Assembly (NCBI RefSeq): GCF_014196335.1
Contig: NZ_JACIDM010000001.1
Coordinates: 558,001 to 622,000 of the forward strand
Length of the DNA: 64,000 nt
Reading direction: 5' to 3'
Source: Brevundimonas lenta
Lineage (GTDB): Bacteria > Pseudomonadota > Alphaproteobacteria > Caulobacterales > Caulobacteraceae
The notes below the pieces were generated by a model, which was given only the letters and a program-made list of their open reading frames with translations, did not search any database and was not told where the DNA came from. How positions within the stretch are numbered: the stretch's first letter is position 1; each line of letters opens with the position of its first letter. Of this stretch, positions 9,412 to 17,726 are shown in pieces. A program made the position numbers and the translations under genes.

Positions 9412-10311
9412 TCAGCGCGAGCAGATCGTCCGATAGACGATGACCGCAGGATCTTCCTCCGGGGGCAAGCCTTCATCTCCCACCGGCCACCATAGAGCGG
9501 AATCGGCCTGTTGGACCCCGGTGAGACCCTCCTCGCCGCCCCGGGCGACCATGAAGGCCCGTCGCCGGTTCCCGGTGCAATCGTATTCCATCAGCCGATA
9601 GTCGTGGCTTGTCTCCCGGCTGCCTTCGATGACATGCACTGACCAGACCAGCGTCATGTCGCCTGATCGGGAGATCGTCTTCACGTAGGTGTCGCCGTAC
9701 TCTCCCAGCTCCGCTCGGGTCCATTGTTCGAAGACCTCGCTGGGCCGTGCCGGCAGATCTCGGGGCTCGTCCACCTGTGTTCCTGAACTCGTCAGCATGG
9801 GCGCGAAATAAACCAGCTTCCCGCCGAGCAAACCCCTGCGAACCCTGCGGCCGTCCTGCCAGCAAAGCCGGATTTGCGCGGACGGCGTGATGACGCATGT
9901 CAGCCCACCCCAGGCCTGTCCCTCGAATCCTGCGGGAACTGCAGGGACCGTCGCCGGGCTGTCATCGTCACGCGGGCCAGGCATCCGCACCACCAACGGG
10001 GGCGGAGGCGTAGCCATCATCTGCTCGTATTCGGCTTCCGACGTGAAACGCACCGGAAAATGAATGCGGCCGGTCGGCGTACCCTGCGACGGCGACATCC
10101 GGGAATACCCGGCCGCCTGAAGAGCGACCTGATCAAGCCAGGGCGCGTCGCCGACGCGGGACAGGGGGGCGCAGTTCGACAACCTCCCCTCGTCAGTCAC
10201 CTCGCAGGCGACTCGCACCTCGCCCAACTCGGCGTCCAGAGCACTCGCAGCGCCTGGGGCGAGCGCCACGCCGAGAGCGGCGACAATCCCCAATCTGCAA
10301 ATACCCGACAT
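9412..10311 (-). CDS. secreted protein of unknown function
   Basis: This product has 299 residues from the ATG at 10311, which has GGGGGA just upstream; a TTG at 10323 is in frame but less likely. Residues 1-25 form a signal peptide ending GAASA. Residues 30-95 (cysteine pair VACEV...NCAPL, then AGYSRMSPSQGTPTGRI) resemble the TonB C-terminal-like fold used in some periplasmic proteins. The C-terminal 110 residues contain YDCTGNRRRAF, reminiscent of surface-adhesin-E-like domains. Both assignments are weak. It is followed on the same strand by the cyclase gene after 21 bp, but a functional link is not evident. Confidence 0.7.
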   Translation of the reverse strand: MSGICRLGIVAALGVALAPGAASALDAELGEVRVACEVTDEGRLSNCAPLSRVGDAPWLDQVALQAAGYSRMSPSQGTPTGRIHFPVRFTSEAEYEQMMATPPPPLVVRMPGPRDDDSPATVPAVPAGFEGQAWGGLTCVITPSAQIRLCWQDGRRVRRGLLGGKLVYFAPMLTSSGTQVDEPRDLPARPSEVFEQWTRAELGEYGDTYVKTISRSGDMTLVWSVHVIEGSRETSHDYRLMEYDCTGNRRRAFMVARGGEEGLTGVQQADSALWWPVGDEGLPPEEDPAVIVYRTICSR

Positions 10312-10375
10312 CCATTCCCCCAAAGCTTGAGCGAAGTCTGTGCCGGGGTTCGGATCGGAAGACCACCCCCGGGGT

Positions 10376-11071
10376 TCAGGTCCGCACGAACTCCAGGAAG
10401 ATCGGCGGCGTGTCGCCCAGCTTCTTCTCTTCGTAGCGGGTCACCACGTGGTCGGCCGGCGCCTCGCGCCAGTCGTCGGCGCGCTCGGCGATCCATGCCA
10501 GGCCGGGCGTACGCTCCAGCCGCTCCAGCGCCCAGTCGGCGTAGTCCTTCCAGTCGGTCACGAAACGCAGCCGGCCGCCCGGCTTCAGCAGGCGCACGAT
10601 CTCGGCCGCGGTCTCGTCCTGCAACAGGCGGCGCTTGTTGTGGCGGGCCTTCTGCCAGGGATCGGGGAACAGGATCATCACCCGATCCAGCGAGGCGTCG
10701 GGCAGGGCGGCCATGACGTCGCGGCCGTCGTCGGCGTGCAGGCGCACGTTCTTCAGGCCGCGCTCCTCGATATGACGCAGGGCCGAGCCGACGCCGTTCA
10801 GGAAGGGCTCGCAGCCGATCATCAGGGCGTCGGGATGGCGCGACGCCTGTTCCGCCAGATGCTCGCCGCCGCCGAAGCCGATTTCCAGCCAGACCTGGGC
10901 CGCGCCGGGCATCAACGCCTGCGGGTCGATCGGTCCCGCCGCCGGATCGGGCACGGCGATGGTCGGCAGCAGGGTGTCGAACAGCGCCGCCTGACGCGGC
11001 TTCAGCGCGCGCGACTTGATGCGGCCGAAGGAGCGCAGCGGACCATGGGCGGGGGCGTCGGAAGAGGACAT
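10376..11071 (-). CDS. trmB: tRNA (guanine-N7)-methyltransferase
   Basis: TrmB makes m7G46 in tRNA variable loops from S-adenosylmethionine. The 231-residue protein has the SAM-binding motif LEIGFGGGEHL, the motif GCEPFLNG and the family signature LFPDPWQKARHNKRRL with its conserved Arg/Lys/His residues. It ends with the T/SRYE-like segment TRYEEKKLGD. I chose the ATG at 11071 (MSSSDAPAHG); the frame runs open for 19 more codons upstream without homology-like sequence. It lies downstream of metK on the same strand, but 163 bp of repeat-containing sequence separates them. Confidence 0.95.
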   Translation of the reverse strand: MSSSDAPAHGPLRSFGRIKSRALKPRQAALFDTLLPTIAVPDPAAGPIDPQALMPGAAQVWLEIGFGGGEHLAEQASRHPDALMIGCEPFLNGVGSALRHIEERGLKNVRLHADDGRDVMAALPDASLDRVMILFPDPWQKARHNKRRLLQDETAAEIVRLLKPGGRLRFVTDWKDYADWALERLERTPGLAWIAERADDWREAPADHVVTRYEEKKLGDTPPIFLEFVRT

Positions 11072-11127
11072 GGGCGGGCGTATAGCGCGCTCCGCCGCCG
11101 TGGGGGAGGGCGGTGGTCGGGGGCGCA

Positions 11128-11235
11128 AGTGATTAGTGGCGAGTGATCAGTGACTGCTGGATCACCGGCGGCGATCAGCCGGCGCTATCGCAACCGCATC
11201 AACCACTAACCACTAACCACTAATCACTAACCACT
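11128..11235. repeat. heptanucleotide tandem repeat with an inverted partner between metK and trmB
   Basis: Five tandem copies of AACCACT (the fourth as AATCACT) fill 11201-11235 and run into the metK stop codon. The sequence 11128-11139 (AGTGATTAGTGG) is the exact reverse complement of 11217-11228, so the gap can fold as a 12-bp stem with a long loop. Confidence 0.85.
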
Positions 11236-12437
11236 CAGCCGGCGGCCAGCGCCTTCAGCTTCTCGACCAGATCCGTCTTCTCCCAGCCGAAGCCGCCGTC
11301 GGCGTCGGGCTCGCGGCCGAAGTGGCCGTAGGACGAGGTCCGCGCATAGATCGGCGCGTTCAGGCCCAGGTGCTTGCGGATCGCGCGCGGGCTGGCCCCG
11401 CCGATCAGCTTGGGCAGTTCGGCTTCCAGCAGGTCTTCGTCGATCTTGCCCGTGCGGTGCAGGTCGACGTGCACGCTCAGCGGCTCGGCCACGCCGATGG
11501 CGTAGCTCAGCTGGATGGTGCAGCGGTCGGCCAGGCCGGCGGCGACCACGTTCTTGGCCAGGTAGCGGGCGGCGTAGGCGGCCGACCGATCGACCTTGGT
11601 CGGGTCCTTGCCCGAGAAGGCGCCGCCGCCGTGCGGGGCCGCGCCGCCGTAGGTGTCGACGATGATCTTGCGACCGGTCAGGCCGGCGTCGCCGTCCGGC
11701 CCGCCGATGATGAAGACGCCCGTCGGATTGATGTGCCAGACGGTCTCGTCGGTGATCAGCCCGGCGGGGATCACCGACTTGACGATCGGCTTCACGATGG
11801 CGGCGACGGCGGCCTGATCCAGGCCTTCCTTGTGCTGGGTCGAAACCACGATGGCGGTGGCGGCGGCCGGCTTGCCGTTCTCGTAGCGCAGGGTGACCTG
11901 GCTCTTGGCGTCCGGCTCCAGGCCCGGCTCGCGACCCGAGTGACGGGCTTCCGACAGGGCGCGCAGGATGTTGTGGCTGTATTGCAGGGTGGCCGGCATC
12001 AGCTCCGGCGTCTCGTTCGAGGCGTAGCCGAACATGATGCCCTGGTCGCCCGCGCCCTCGTCCTTGTTGCCGGAGGCGTCGACGCCGACGGCGATGTCGG
12101 CCGACTGCGGATGCAGGTGGTTCTCGAACTCGAAGGTGTTCCAGTGGAAGCCGGCCTGTTCGTAGCCGATCTCACGCACCGCGTTGCGCACGGCGGCCTC
12201 GATCTCTTCCTTCACGCCCGGCGCCCATTCGCCATTGGTGTCCATGATGCCCTTGCCGCGGATCTCGCCGGCCAGGACGACCAGGTTGGTCGTGGTCAGG
12301 GTTTCACAGGCGACCCGCGCCTCCGGGTCCTTCTTCAGGAACAGGTCGACGACGGTGTCGGAGATGCGGTCGGCGACCTTGTCCGGATGGCCTTCGGAAA
12401 CGCTTTCGGAGGTGAACAGGAAGGAAGATCGGGACAA
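11235..12437 (-). CDS. metK: S-adenosylmethionine synthetase
   Basis: MetK makes S-adenosylmethionine from methionine and ATP. The 400-residue protein carries the family motifs [16 protein letters not shown] at the N terminus, [11 protein letters not shown] in the middle and [19 protein letters not shown] (phosphate-binding loop). The length is normal. The start codon is TTG at 12437, supported by a GAGGAG ribosome site 6 bases upstream and by the universal N terminus. A 22-bp near-perfect palindrome at 12467-12488 lies just upstream and probably controls it. The stop codon overlaps the heptamer repeat array. Confidence 0.97.
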   Translation of the reverse strand: MSRSSFLFTSESVSEGHPDKVADRISDTVVDLFLKKDPEARVACETLTTTNLVVLAGEIRGKGIMDTNGEWAPGVKEEIEAAVRNAVREIGYEQAGFHWNTFEFENHLHPQSADIAVGVDASGNKDEGAGDQGIMFGYASNETPELMPATLQYSHNILRALSEARHSGREPGLEPDAKSQVTLRYENGKPAAATAIVVSTQHKEGLDQAAVAAIVKPIVKSVIPAGLITDETVWHINPTGVFIIGGPDGDAGLTGRKIIVDTYGGAAPHGGGAFSGKDPTKVDRSAAYAARYLAKNVVAAGLADRCTIQLSYAIGVAEPLSVHVDLHRTGKIDEDLLEAELPKLIGGASPRAIRKHLGLNAPIYARTSSYGHFGREPDADGGFGWEKTDLVEKLKALAAG

Positions 12438-12466
12438 GGCGGGCTCCTCAGGGATCGGCCGCCAGA

Positions 12467-12488
12467 CATATAAAGATATGTTTATATG
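12467..12488. promoter_or_regulatory. 22-bp palindromic operator upstream of metK
   Basis: The half sites CATATAAAGAT and ATGTTTATATG are reverse complements at 10 of 11 positions, in an AT-rich island within GC-rich DNA. It lies 30 bp upstream of the metK start and directly after the stop of the upstream membrane-protein gene. AT-rich palindromes of this type are bound by ArsR-family regulators of the SAM cycle (SahR). That identity is inferred; no regulator gene is adjacent. Confidence 0.6.
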
Positions 12489-12489
12489 T

Positions 12490-12954
12490 TCAAGACGCGG
12501 GGCGCATCGTGCGACCCCAACGCGCCGACTCCGTGGCCGGCGCCTCGCCCGCCATCCAGCGCTCCAGCACCCCCGCGGCCAGGCACAGGATCATCAGCAC
12601 GCCGATGCCCCAGCGCGCAGCGACGTCCACGCGGATATGCATCGGCGTCAGGTCGGGCGTCAGGAAGATCACCGCATGGGCCATCAGGGTCAGGGCGCCG
12701 AAGGCCGCGCAGGCCAGGGTCCACCAGCGGTCGCGCCGCAGCGCCAGCCAGACCAGGGCGAGGAAGAAGGCGCCGTCGACGAAGGCTTCGCCGAGGCGGA
12801 AATGGTTCAGGGTGATCGGCTGCACCGCGAAGCTGAAAATGAAGGCGAGGATGAACAGCGCCACGCCGGTGCGCTCGGTATGGCCGCCGCGCATCCATGC
12901 GAAGGCGAACACAGCCAGGCTGAGCAGCAGGTAGAAGGTCTGGAACGGCGTCAT
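12490..12954 (-). CDS. integral membrane protein of unknown function
   Basis: This 154-residue protein has about five hydrophobic segments (near residues 5-20, 30-45, 60-70, 80-97 and 115-130) with short charged loops, and a polar C-terminal tail. I do not recognise the family. It precedes metK on the same strand with the palindromic operator between them. Part of the metK promoter may therefore lie inside its 3' end. The ATG at 12954 is the first in frame. Confidence 0.7.
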   Translation of the reverse strand: MTPFQTFYLLLSLAVFAFAWMRGGHTERTGVALFILAFIFSFAVQPITLNHFRLGEAFVDGAFFLALVWLALRRDRWWTLACAAFGALTLMAHAVIFLTPDLTPMHIRVDVAARWGIGVLMILCLAAGVLERWMAGEAPATESARWGRTMRPAS

Positions 12955-12985
12955 TCTGCTCCGGTCCCGGCGCGCGGCCGGGCAG

Positions 12986-13663
12986 TTACGGGCGGGCGCT
13001 CATCGCGGCCCGGGCGGATGCGGCCTTCATCGTGTTGACGTCGATGACCCGCACCTGCTGCTGGTAGGCGACGATGGTGTCGGCGATGGTCCGCATCATG
13101 ACTGCCGCCAGCACCACCATCACCAGGATGATCAGGACGCGGACGCCCCAGCTACGCGGCGGGGGTCGGTAGCCGAGTCGGGGTTCTGCGCGCCCACCTG
13201 GGCCATCACCCAGCCCGCGCTCAGCACCTGCTGCAGGAACTCCCGCGGGCTCGACTGCTCCGCGTCGTCCGCCAGACCCCGCAGCAGATGCTGCCGCACC
13301 GGATCGTTCGCGCCCGACGGGCTGAAGCCGTCCAGCGCCGCTTCCAGATCCTCCCAGGTCCACTGGGGGAGAAGATTGCCGCGGGGGGTGCTCATGGGGG
13401 GTAGCCTCCTTGCCTATGTCGGAAGGAAAGGGGGCCCCGGCTGATCCGCCAATGGGGTGTTTCGTATCCTCTGGTACGTTTCGTTCCAGAGCGGCCAGGG
13501 CCGCCTTGCGCCGGTTCACGCCCAGGCGGCGGCAGGCCTCATGCACGTGCTTCTTTACGGTCGCCTCGGAGAGCCCCAGTCGGGCGGCGATTTCCTTGTC
13601 GGTCAGGAAGGCTGTCAGCCTCAGGCATTGTTCCTGACGCGCGCTGAGAGCTTGCGGCATCAA
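12986..13663 (-). CDS. LuxR-type HTH regulator in a disturbed reading frame ending in a membrane segment
   Basis: This frame is open for 225 codons, but only its two ends look like protein. Residues 1-65 form a GerE/LuxR helix-turn-helix (TDKEIAARLGLSEATVKKHVHEACRRLG), so DNA binding is likely. Residues 165-225 contain a clear membrane helix (VRVLIILVMVVLAAVMM) and a short tail. Residues 90-165 are a Gly/Ala/Arg-rich run typical of an out-of-frame reading, and this stretch overlaps a better-looking frame at 13132-13395. Either one gene has two compensating shifts, or two coupled genes have been joined by an indel. The first ATGs are at 13663 and 13660. Confidence 0.55.
   Translation of the reverse strand: MMPQALSARQEQCLRLTAFLTDKEIAARLGLSEATVKKHVHEACRRLGVNRRKAALAALERNVPEDTKHPIGGSAGAPFPSDIGKEATPHEHPPRQSSPPVDLGGSGSGAGRLQPVGRERSGAAASAAGSGGRRGAVEPAGVPAAGAERGLGDGPGGRAEPRLGYRPPPRSWGVRVLIILVMVVLAAVMMRTIADTIVAYQQQVRVIDVNTMKAASARAAMSARP
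13132..13395 (-). CDS. acidic unknown protein, probably cut off from its membrane helix by a frameshift
   Basis: This 87-codon frame starts at an ATG with a strong AAGGAGG ribosome site 8 bases upstream. It shows normal third-position GC bias and protein-like composition (PQWTWEDLEAALDGF, EFLQQVLSAGW). It stops soon after SATDPR. At the run of five G on the plus strand (13161-13165), a one-base slip would join it to the membrane helix encoded in the overlapping frame, giving a protein of roughly 140 residues with a C-terminal anchor. It overlaps the LuxR-type frame and is probably translated together with that regulator. Confidence 0.5.
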   Translation of the reverse strand: MSTPRGNLLPQWTWEDLEAALDGFSPSGANDPVRQHLLRGLADDAEQSSPREFLQQVLSAGWVMAQVGAQNPDSATDPRRVAGASAS

Positions 13664-13762
13664 ACGCTCCGGTAACCCGACCTGACTAGGACGAACCGGC
13701 GAGTCGGTCCAGATCGCATGACGGGTTTCGGCGAACGCAGGGCGTTGCGGCCAGGGGCCGGA

Positions 13763-13784
13763 CCGGCCGGGCGAACCCGGCCGG
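13763..13784 (-). terminator. GC hairpin after the tail-collar gene
   Basis: A perfect 9-bp stem (CCGGCCGGG with CCCGGCCGG, 4-base loop) starts 12 bp after the stop of the tail-collar gene. No T run follows on either strand, so it is a weak terminator candidate or an RNA-stabilising hairpin. Confidence 0.35.
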
Positions 13785-13795
13785 CGGCCGCCGGA

Positions 13796-14344
13796 TCAGT
13801 TCCGGCTCGGGAAGGCGCCTTGCAGGCAGATGCTGTAGTTGATCACCAGGCGGGGCCCGAGGATCGGGAACGGCTGGGTGCCGCCGGTCATGCCGATGGA
13901 CGCCGGGTTCAGCGCCGCCATGGTGGCGGGCGGGCCGTAGATGTTGACGGTGACCGCGTCGCCGTTCGCGGGATCGCTGCCGTTGGCGCTGGCCAGAACG
14001 TCGGCGGCGGCCGGCGCCGAGACCGTCGCCCCACCCGTCGTGCCCATCAGCGAGTGGGTGTGGGCGGGCAGGTTGTTGGTGGTCAGGACCGTGTTCTCGG
14101 TCCCCAGCACGCCGCCCATCGAATACTGGGACAGACCCGGGCCCTGGCCCTGGCCGATCGGGGCGCGTCCTTGCAGGTCCGGCAGGCCGAACGTCGTCTG
14201 GCCGTTGCCGCCGTAGGTGGTGCCGAGCAGCGAGAAGATGGCGGAGTTCTGGGCGATCGACATGATCTGGCCCTGGCAGGTGCTCCATCCCCGGGGCGCG
14301 TACGGAAATCCGAACGCCTGGATGGTCCCCATATAGCTATCCAT
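13796..14344 (-). CDS. phage tail collar domain protein (microcystin-dependent-protein type)
   Basis: This 182-residue protein has the tail collar fold signature: MGTIQAFGFPYAPRGW near the start, then LFSLLG-like FSLLGTTYGGNGQTTFGLPDLQGR and the late GTQPFP...NYSICLQG. Such proteins are found singly or in small clusters in many non-phage genomes; their function there is unsettled, possibly in surface or secreted fibres. I start at the ATG at 14344, which gives the conserved N terminus. It follows the GNAT gene on the same strand by 66 bp. Confidence 0.9.
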   Translation of the reverse strand: MDSYMGTIQAFGFPYAPRGWSTCQGQIMSIAQNSAIFSLLGTTYGGNGQTTFGLPDLQGRAPIGQGQGPGLSQYSMGGVLGTENTVLTTNNLPAHTHSLMGTTGGATVSAPAAADVLASANGSDPANGDAVTVNIYGPPATMAALNPASIGMTGGTQPFPILGPRLVINYSICLQGAFPSRN

Positions 14345-14410
14345 GACTGCAACCCCCGATATTCCGGTCTGCGTGTATCGCTCCGGCGGACGCAACCTAT
14401 ATGCGGTCCT

Positions 14411-14902
14411 CTAGCTGTCAATAACGTCGTTTTCCCAGTGCGCCTGAACCTGGGCCGACCCGTCCTCATGACGCAGCTCGAACCCCGCGGCCGCGAACAG
14501 GGCGAGCGACGCGTGGTTCTCCGGAAAGATGTTGGCGGTCAGCGGCGCCGGCCCGGCCTCCGCCTTCAGCGCGTCCAGCAGCGCCGCCCCGATCCCCCGC
14601 CGCCGGGCCGACGGCGTCACCGCCACATCGACGATGTGCAGCCGGTCCGCCTCGCGCGCGGTGATCAGCCGGGCCACCGTCTGTCCCTCCAGCTCCGCCA
14701 CCCGGTTCAGCGCCTCCGGAAAGGCGCTGGTCAGGCTCGCCGCCCGCGCCCGCGCCTGGATCGCCAGCAGCGGCGCCAGCGCCGGATCGACCCGCAGGGC
14801 CTCCGGCAAGCCCGCCGTCTCCAGCTCGGCTATGGCCGGCGCGTCGTCCGGCCGCGGCGGCCGCAGGGTCAGTCGGATATGAGAGGCGGGACGCTCGGTC
14901 AT
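14411..14902 (-). CDS. GNAT family N-acetyltransferase
   Basis: This 163-residue cytosolic enzyme has the acetyl-CoA-binding motif A of GNATs (VDVAVTPSARRRGIGAALLDAL, with the R-x-x-G-x-G/A turn RRGIGA at about residues 100-105). It also has motif B (NIFPENHASLALFAAAGF). The acceptor substrate is unknown. It shares strand and probably transcript with the tail collar gene, and is divergent from the DUF6916 gene across a 65-bp gap that must hold promoters for both. Confidence 0.88.
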   Translation of the reverse strand: MTERPASHIRLTLRPPRPDDAPAIAELETAGLPEALRVDPALAPLLAIQARARAASLTSAFPEALNRVAELEGQTVARLITAREADRLHIVDVAVTPSARRRGIGAALLDALKAEAGPAPLTANIFPENHASLALFAAAGFELRHEDGSAQVQAHWENDVIDS

Positions 14903-14967
14903 GGCGTCACCATTGCAGAGCTTGCCGTCCCGTGCACCATGCCGGCGCCATTGTTCGCGGAGCGCCG

Positions 14968-15267
14968 ATGTCCGATTCCCTCGTCTTCCTGACGCTCGAG
15001 GATTTCATGCCCTTCGTGGGCCGCGAGGTGCTGGTCGACGCCACGCCGCAGCCGCTGGCCATCCGTCTCGACAGCGCCGTGCCCGTCATCGACACCGGCC
15101 TGGGCCAGCGCACGCCCTTCACCCTGACCTTCTCGACGCCGTGGACGACCCTGCTGACCGAGGCCCACTACCCGATCCAGGTCGGCAAGCAGGTGGCCGT
15201 GATCCACCTCATCCCCACCCAGACCGCCCCGGGCCCGAGGCGGTTCTACCATGCGGTCTTCAACTGA
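14968..15267 (+). CDS. DUF6916-like small protein
   Basis: The 99-residue product starts at the ATG at 14968, with a CGGAG ribosome site. It contains a LTLEDFMPFVGREVLVD opening and a GQRTPFTLTFSTPW...LTEAHYPIQ centre that I associate with DUF6916. That family is often encoded next to tail-collar proteins, as here. Function is unknown. The stop codon lies 7 bp before the left attachment repeat of the integrative element, so before insertion the gene was convergent with tRNA-Thr. Confidence 0.7.
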   Translation: MSDSLVFLTLEDFMPFVGREVLVDATPQPLAIRLDSAVPVIDTGLGQRTPFTLTFSTPWTTLLTEAHYPIQVGKQVAVIHLIPTQTAPGPRRFYHAVFN

Positions 15268-15274
15268 TCGGAGG

Positions 15275-15321
15275 GGTGGTGCCGCTTGCGTGACTCGAAC
15301 ACGCGACCCCCGCATTACGAA
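15275..15321 (-). repeat. left attachment repeat: displaced 3' fragment of tRNA-Thr
   Basis: All 47 bases match 26995-27041. The copy contains the anticodon-arm 3' side, T arm, acceptor 3' strand and CCA of the tRNA but no 5' half, so it is a pseudo-tRNA remnant. The match breaks at 15322 (G here, T in the intact tRNA). Confidence 0.93.
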
Positions 15322-15735
15322 GGCTACTCCACCCGCGGCCGGAAAGACTTGCAGGCTATGGATCTGAGCCAAATTTTATCGAGGTCCGACACCCCAACCC
15401 AGCCTCTTCCCAGATTGGCTTGAGGGGCCGGTACGGTCGCTTCCTAAGTTGCGCGACTTAACGTGGGAACCGCCGAAAACTTGACCTGCGCCATACCTGC
15501 AAAAGCCCGTCCGAGCGGCGGGTCTGGACGTGGACGTTGGTGGGGGTGAGACGTCCGCTTTCGGCGCGGGCAGCAATGTCGGCTCCCGACCCTTAGCGAC
15601 CTCTGACGGGGTCCGTTCCGGGGCCTGCGGAGCCGCCTAGGACCGGTGCATTCGGGTCGATACGGGCTCTCCCCCGCGAGCCGTCCGGGTTTCTGCCGAT
15701 AGGCGGTCCGGCCTCCCCCGTTCAGTGTGCGCCAC

Positions 15736-16410
15736 ATGTTGGACGCCTTGGGAGAATTGCTGCCGTTTGCTGTTGCCGTAGCGGTCAGCCCGCTGCCGAT
15801 CATGGCCGTGGCCGTGCTGCTGATGTCTCCACGCGCGCGCAGCACGACACCGCCCTTTCTCCTGGGATGGATGGCGGCAATCGCCACGGCATTGATTGGG
15901 GTCGCCGCTGTTTCCAGAATGAACTCTGGAAATGAGGGGGCCGGACATGTCGCCGCCGTGGTGAAGCTCCTGCTCGGCGGCGGCTTGGTTTTTCTCGCCT
16001 GGAAAGAATGGCGCGCGCGACCGCGCCGAGGGGAGCCGGCGTTGGCCCCCCGGTGGCTCCAGAAGATCGAACAGATGGGCCCGCTCGCCGCGTGCGCCGC
16101 TGGATTTGGGATCTTTCTGGTCAATCCGAAGAACCTTACCGTCGGCATCGCTTCCGGCGTGCTGCTGGGAACGATGGACTTGTCCGTGGCGTCGGCCGTG
16201 CCGGTCATTGGGACGTACGTGCTGATCGCCGCCAGCACGGTGCTTGTTCCGGTCGCGGCATACTTCGCAATGCAGGATCGTATCCGGCCGTGGCTTGCAG
16301 AGGTGCGCGACTGGCTGACTCAGAACAATGCGGTCGTGATGGCCGTCGTGTTGCTTCTGGTCGGCGCCGTTATGGTCGGAAAGGGCCTTTCCGGCTTCGC
16401 AGCGCTCTGA
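15736..16410 (+). CDS. GAP family (SfLAP-like) integral membrane protein
   Basis: The 224-residue product has six predicted membrane helices in two groups of three. The family pattern is AVSPLPIMAVAVLLMSPRAR near the start, a central basic loop, and GFGIFLVNPKNLTVGIASG in the second half. The GAP/Sap family resembles LysE-type exporters; in mycobacteria members affect glycolipid export, but the substrate here is unknown. I use the ATG at 15736; a GTG at 15727 is in frame. It is the gene next to the left end of the island and is convergent with the integrase. Confidence 0.8.
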   Translation: MLDALGELLPFAVAVAVSPLPIMAVAVLLMSPRARSTTPPFLLGWMAAIATALIGVAAVSRMNSGNEGAGHVAAVVKLLLGGGLVFLAWKEWRARPRRGEPALAPRWLQKIEQMGPLAACAAGFGIFLVNPKNLTVGIASGVLLGTMDLSVASAVPVIGTYVLIAASTVLVPVAAYFAMQDRIRPWLAEVRDWLTQNNAVVMAVVLLLVGAVMVGKGLSGFAAL

Positions 16411-16571
16411 GCCCCGGCGGGTGTCTGTAGACCACCCATGACGGACCTTCGCAGAGTCCGTTTCGTGGAATGTCCATTAGGCGCGCTGATGCGCACGACG
16501 GACCAAAGCAAAAAATAAAGAGGGTCCCGCCCCGCGCACCAGCCGAAGCCAGCGCGCGAGGCGGGGGAGGG

Positions 16572-17726
16572 TTAGGCCGCAACCTGCTTGGCCGCACCCG
16601 CTTCGACGGCCGCGAGCAGGGTGTCGTTGGCGAGGTGGCTGTATCGTTGCGTGCTCTGGTAGCTGGCGTGCCCCAGCACCTTACCGACAGCGAATAGGTC
16701 TACGCCGCTGTTGACCATGAACGATGCCGCTGAGTGCCTCAGATCGTGGATCCTCAATCCCGGCAGCTTCGCCACTTTAATTGCCTGCTGCCAGCCGTGC
16801 TTGATCGACACGAACGGCTTGAGGGTGTCCGGGTTCGGCACCAGCCACGGGCAGTCCTTGAAGCGAGGTAGGGCCTCAATGATCGCCAGAGCCGCAGTCG
16901 ACAGGGGAACCCGACGCGGCTTCCCTGTCTTGCTGGTCGGGATCAACCACGTCCGCTTTCCAACATCGACATGCTCCCACCGGGCGTCCAGGAGCTCGCG
17001 CACCCGAGCACCGGTCAGGAGCAACAATCCCACGATATGCTGCAGCTGCGTGTTCTGGGACGCCGCCGCCGCCTCACGAAGCCGGGCTGCCTCCTCCGCC
17101 GTCAGGAACCGCTCGCAGGCGTTGTTGAACGGTGTCCTCCGCACGCCATGGGTCGGGTTCTTGTCACAACCCGGGATGCCCCACTCGAGGCCGAGCTGGA
17201 AGGATCTTCCGAAGATTACCCTGATCTTCTCAACCGTAGCGGGGGCCAGCCCCTCGGCCCTCTTGTCGCCGAGCCACTGAGAAACATTCCGGCTGTGGAT
17301 GTCGGTCAGCCGCACCTTCCCCCACTTCGGGATGATGTGCCGTCGGACGTACATCTCAGTCGTGGAGTAGGATCGCTGATGGATCTTGGCGTCTGCGAGG
17401 TGCATGGCCGACAGCTCCCCGTACAGAGGAATGGCCTTTGCCTCCGCCCTCTTCGCGGCGGGATCGCCACCGACGATGGCCTCCGATCGCAGTTGCACCG
17501 CTCGCTTCTTGGCAGCGGCGAAGGTGATGTCTTCATATCGGCCGATCTTGAACTGTCTCTGCCGGCCGGCCGGATCGGGGTAGCGCAGGTAATAAGTCTT
17601 GCCGCCAGTGCAGCGGCATTCCAGGACAAAACCTGTCACGGTATCATCATACCAATCGCTGCGTTTCTTGCCGACTTCGCAGCCGGCATTCGCGACGAAG
17701 GCGGGGGTCAGGTGAGCCTTAGGCAT
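16572..17726 (-). CDS. tyrosine recombinase / phage-type integrase
   Basis: The 384-residue integrase has an N-terminal DUF4102-type arm-binding segment (GFVLECRCTGGKTYYLRYPDPAG), a SAM-like core-binding domain at about 105-200 and a catalytic domain. The catalytic residues are all visible: Arg241 (TGARVREL), a Lys near 266-269, His327 and Arg330 (HDLRHS), His353 (LGHASY) and Tyr362 (QRYSHL). It should catalyse excision and insertion at the tRNA-Thr 3' end. I start at the ATG at 17726, with AGGAAA upstream; 85 further open codons upstream look non-coding. The frame ends about 1.25 kb inside the left att site. Confidence 0.95.
   Translation of the reverse strand: MPKAHLTPAFVANAGCEVGKKRSDWYDDTVTGFVLECRCTGGKTYYLRYPDPAGRQRQFKIGRYEDITFAAAKKRAVQLRSEAIVGGDPAAKRAEAKAIPLYGELSAMHLADAKIHQRSYSTTEMYVRRHIIPKWGKVRLTDIHSRNVSQWLGDKRAEGLAPATVEKIRVIFGRSFQLGLEWGIPGCDKNPTHGVRRTPFNNACERFLTAEEAARLREAAAASQNTQLQHIVGLLLLTGARVRELLDARWEHVDVGKRTWLIPTSKTGKPRRVPLSTAALAIIEALPRFKDCPWLVPNPDTLKPFVSIKHGWQQAIKVAKLPGLRIHDLRHSAASFMVNSGVDLFAVGKVLGHASYQSTQRYSHLANDTLLAAVEAGAAKQVAA

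Noticed and set aside
11201..11235. CRISPR-like array from the regular heptamer repeats
   Set aside because: Units are 7 bp with no spacers, and there are no cas genes in the window.
12438..12490. SAM-II or SAM/SAH riboswitch upstream of metK
   Set aside because: The leader is only about 50 bases and shows a DNA palindrome, with no pseudoknot-type pairing that I could find.
13796..14344. Tail collar gene as evidence of a prophage
   Set aside because: No capsid, portal, terminase or lysis genes occur nearby, and such collar proteins are widespread outside phages.
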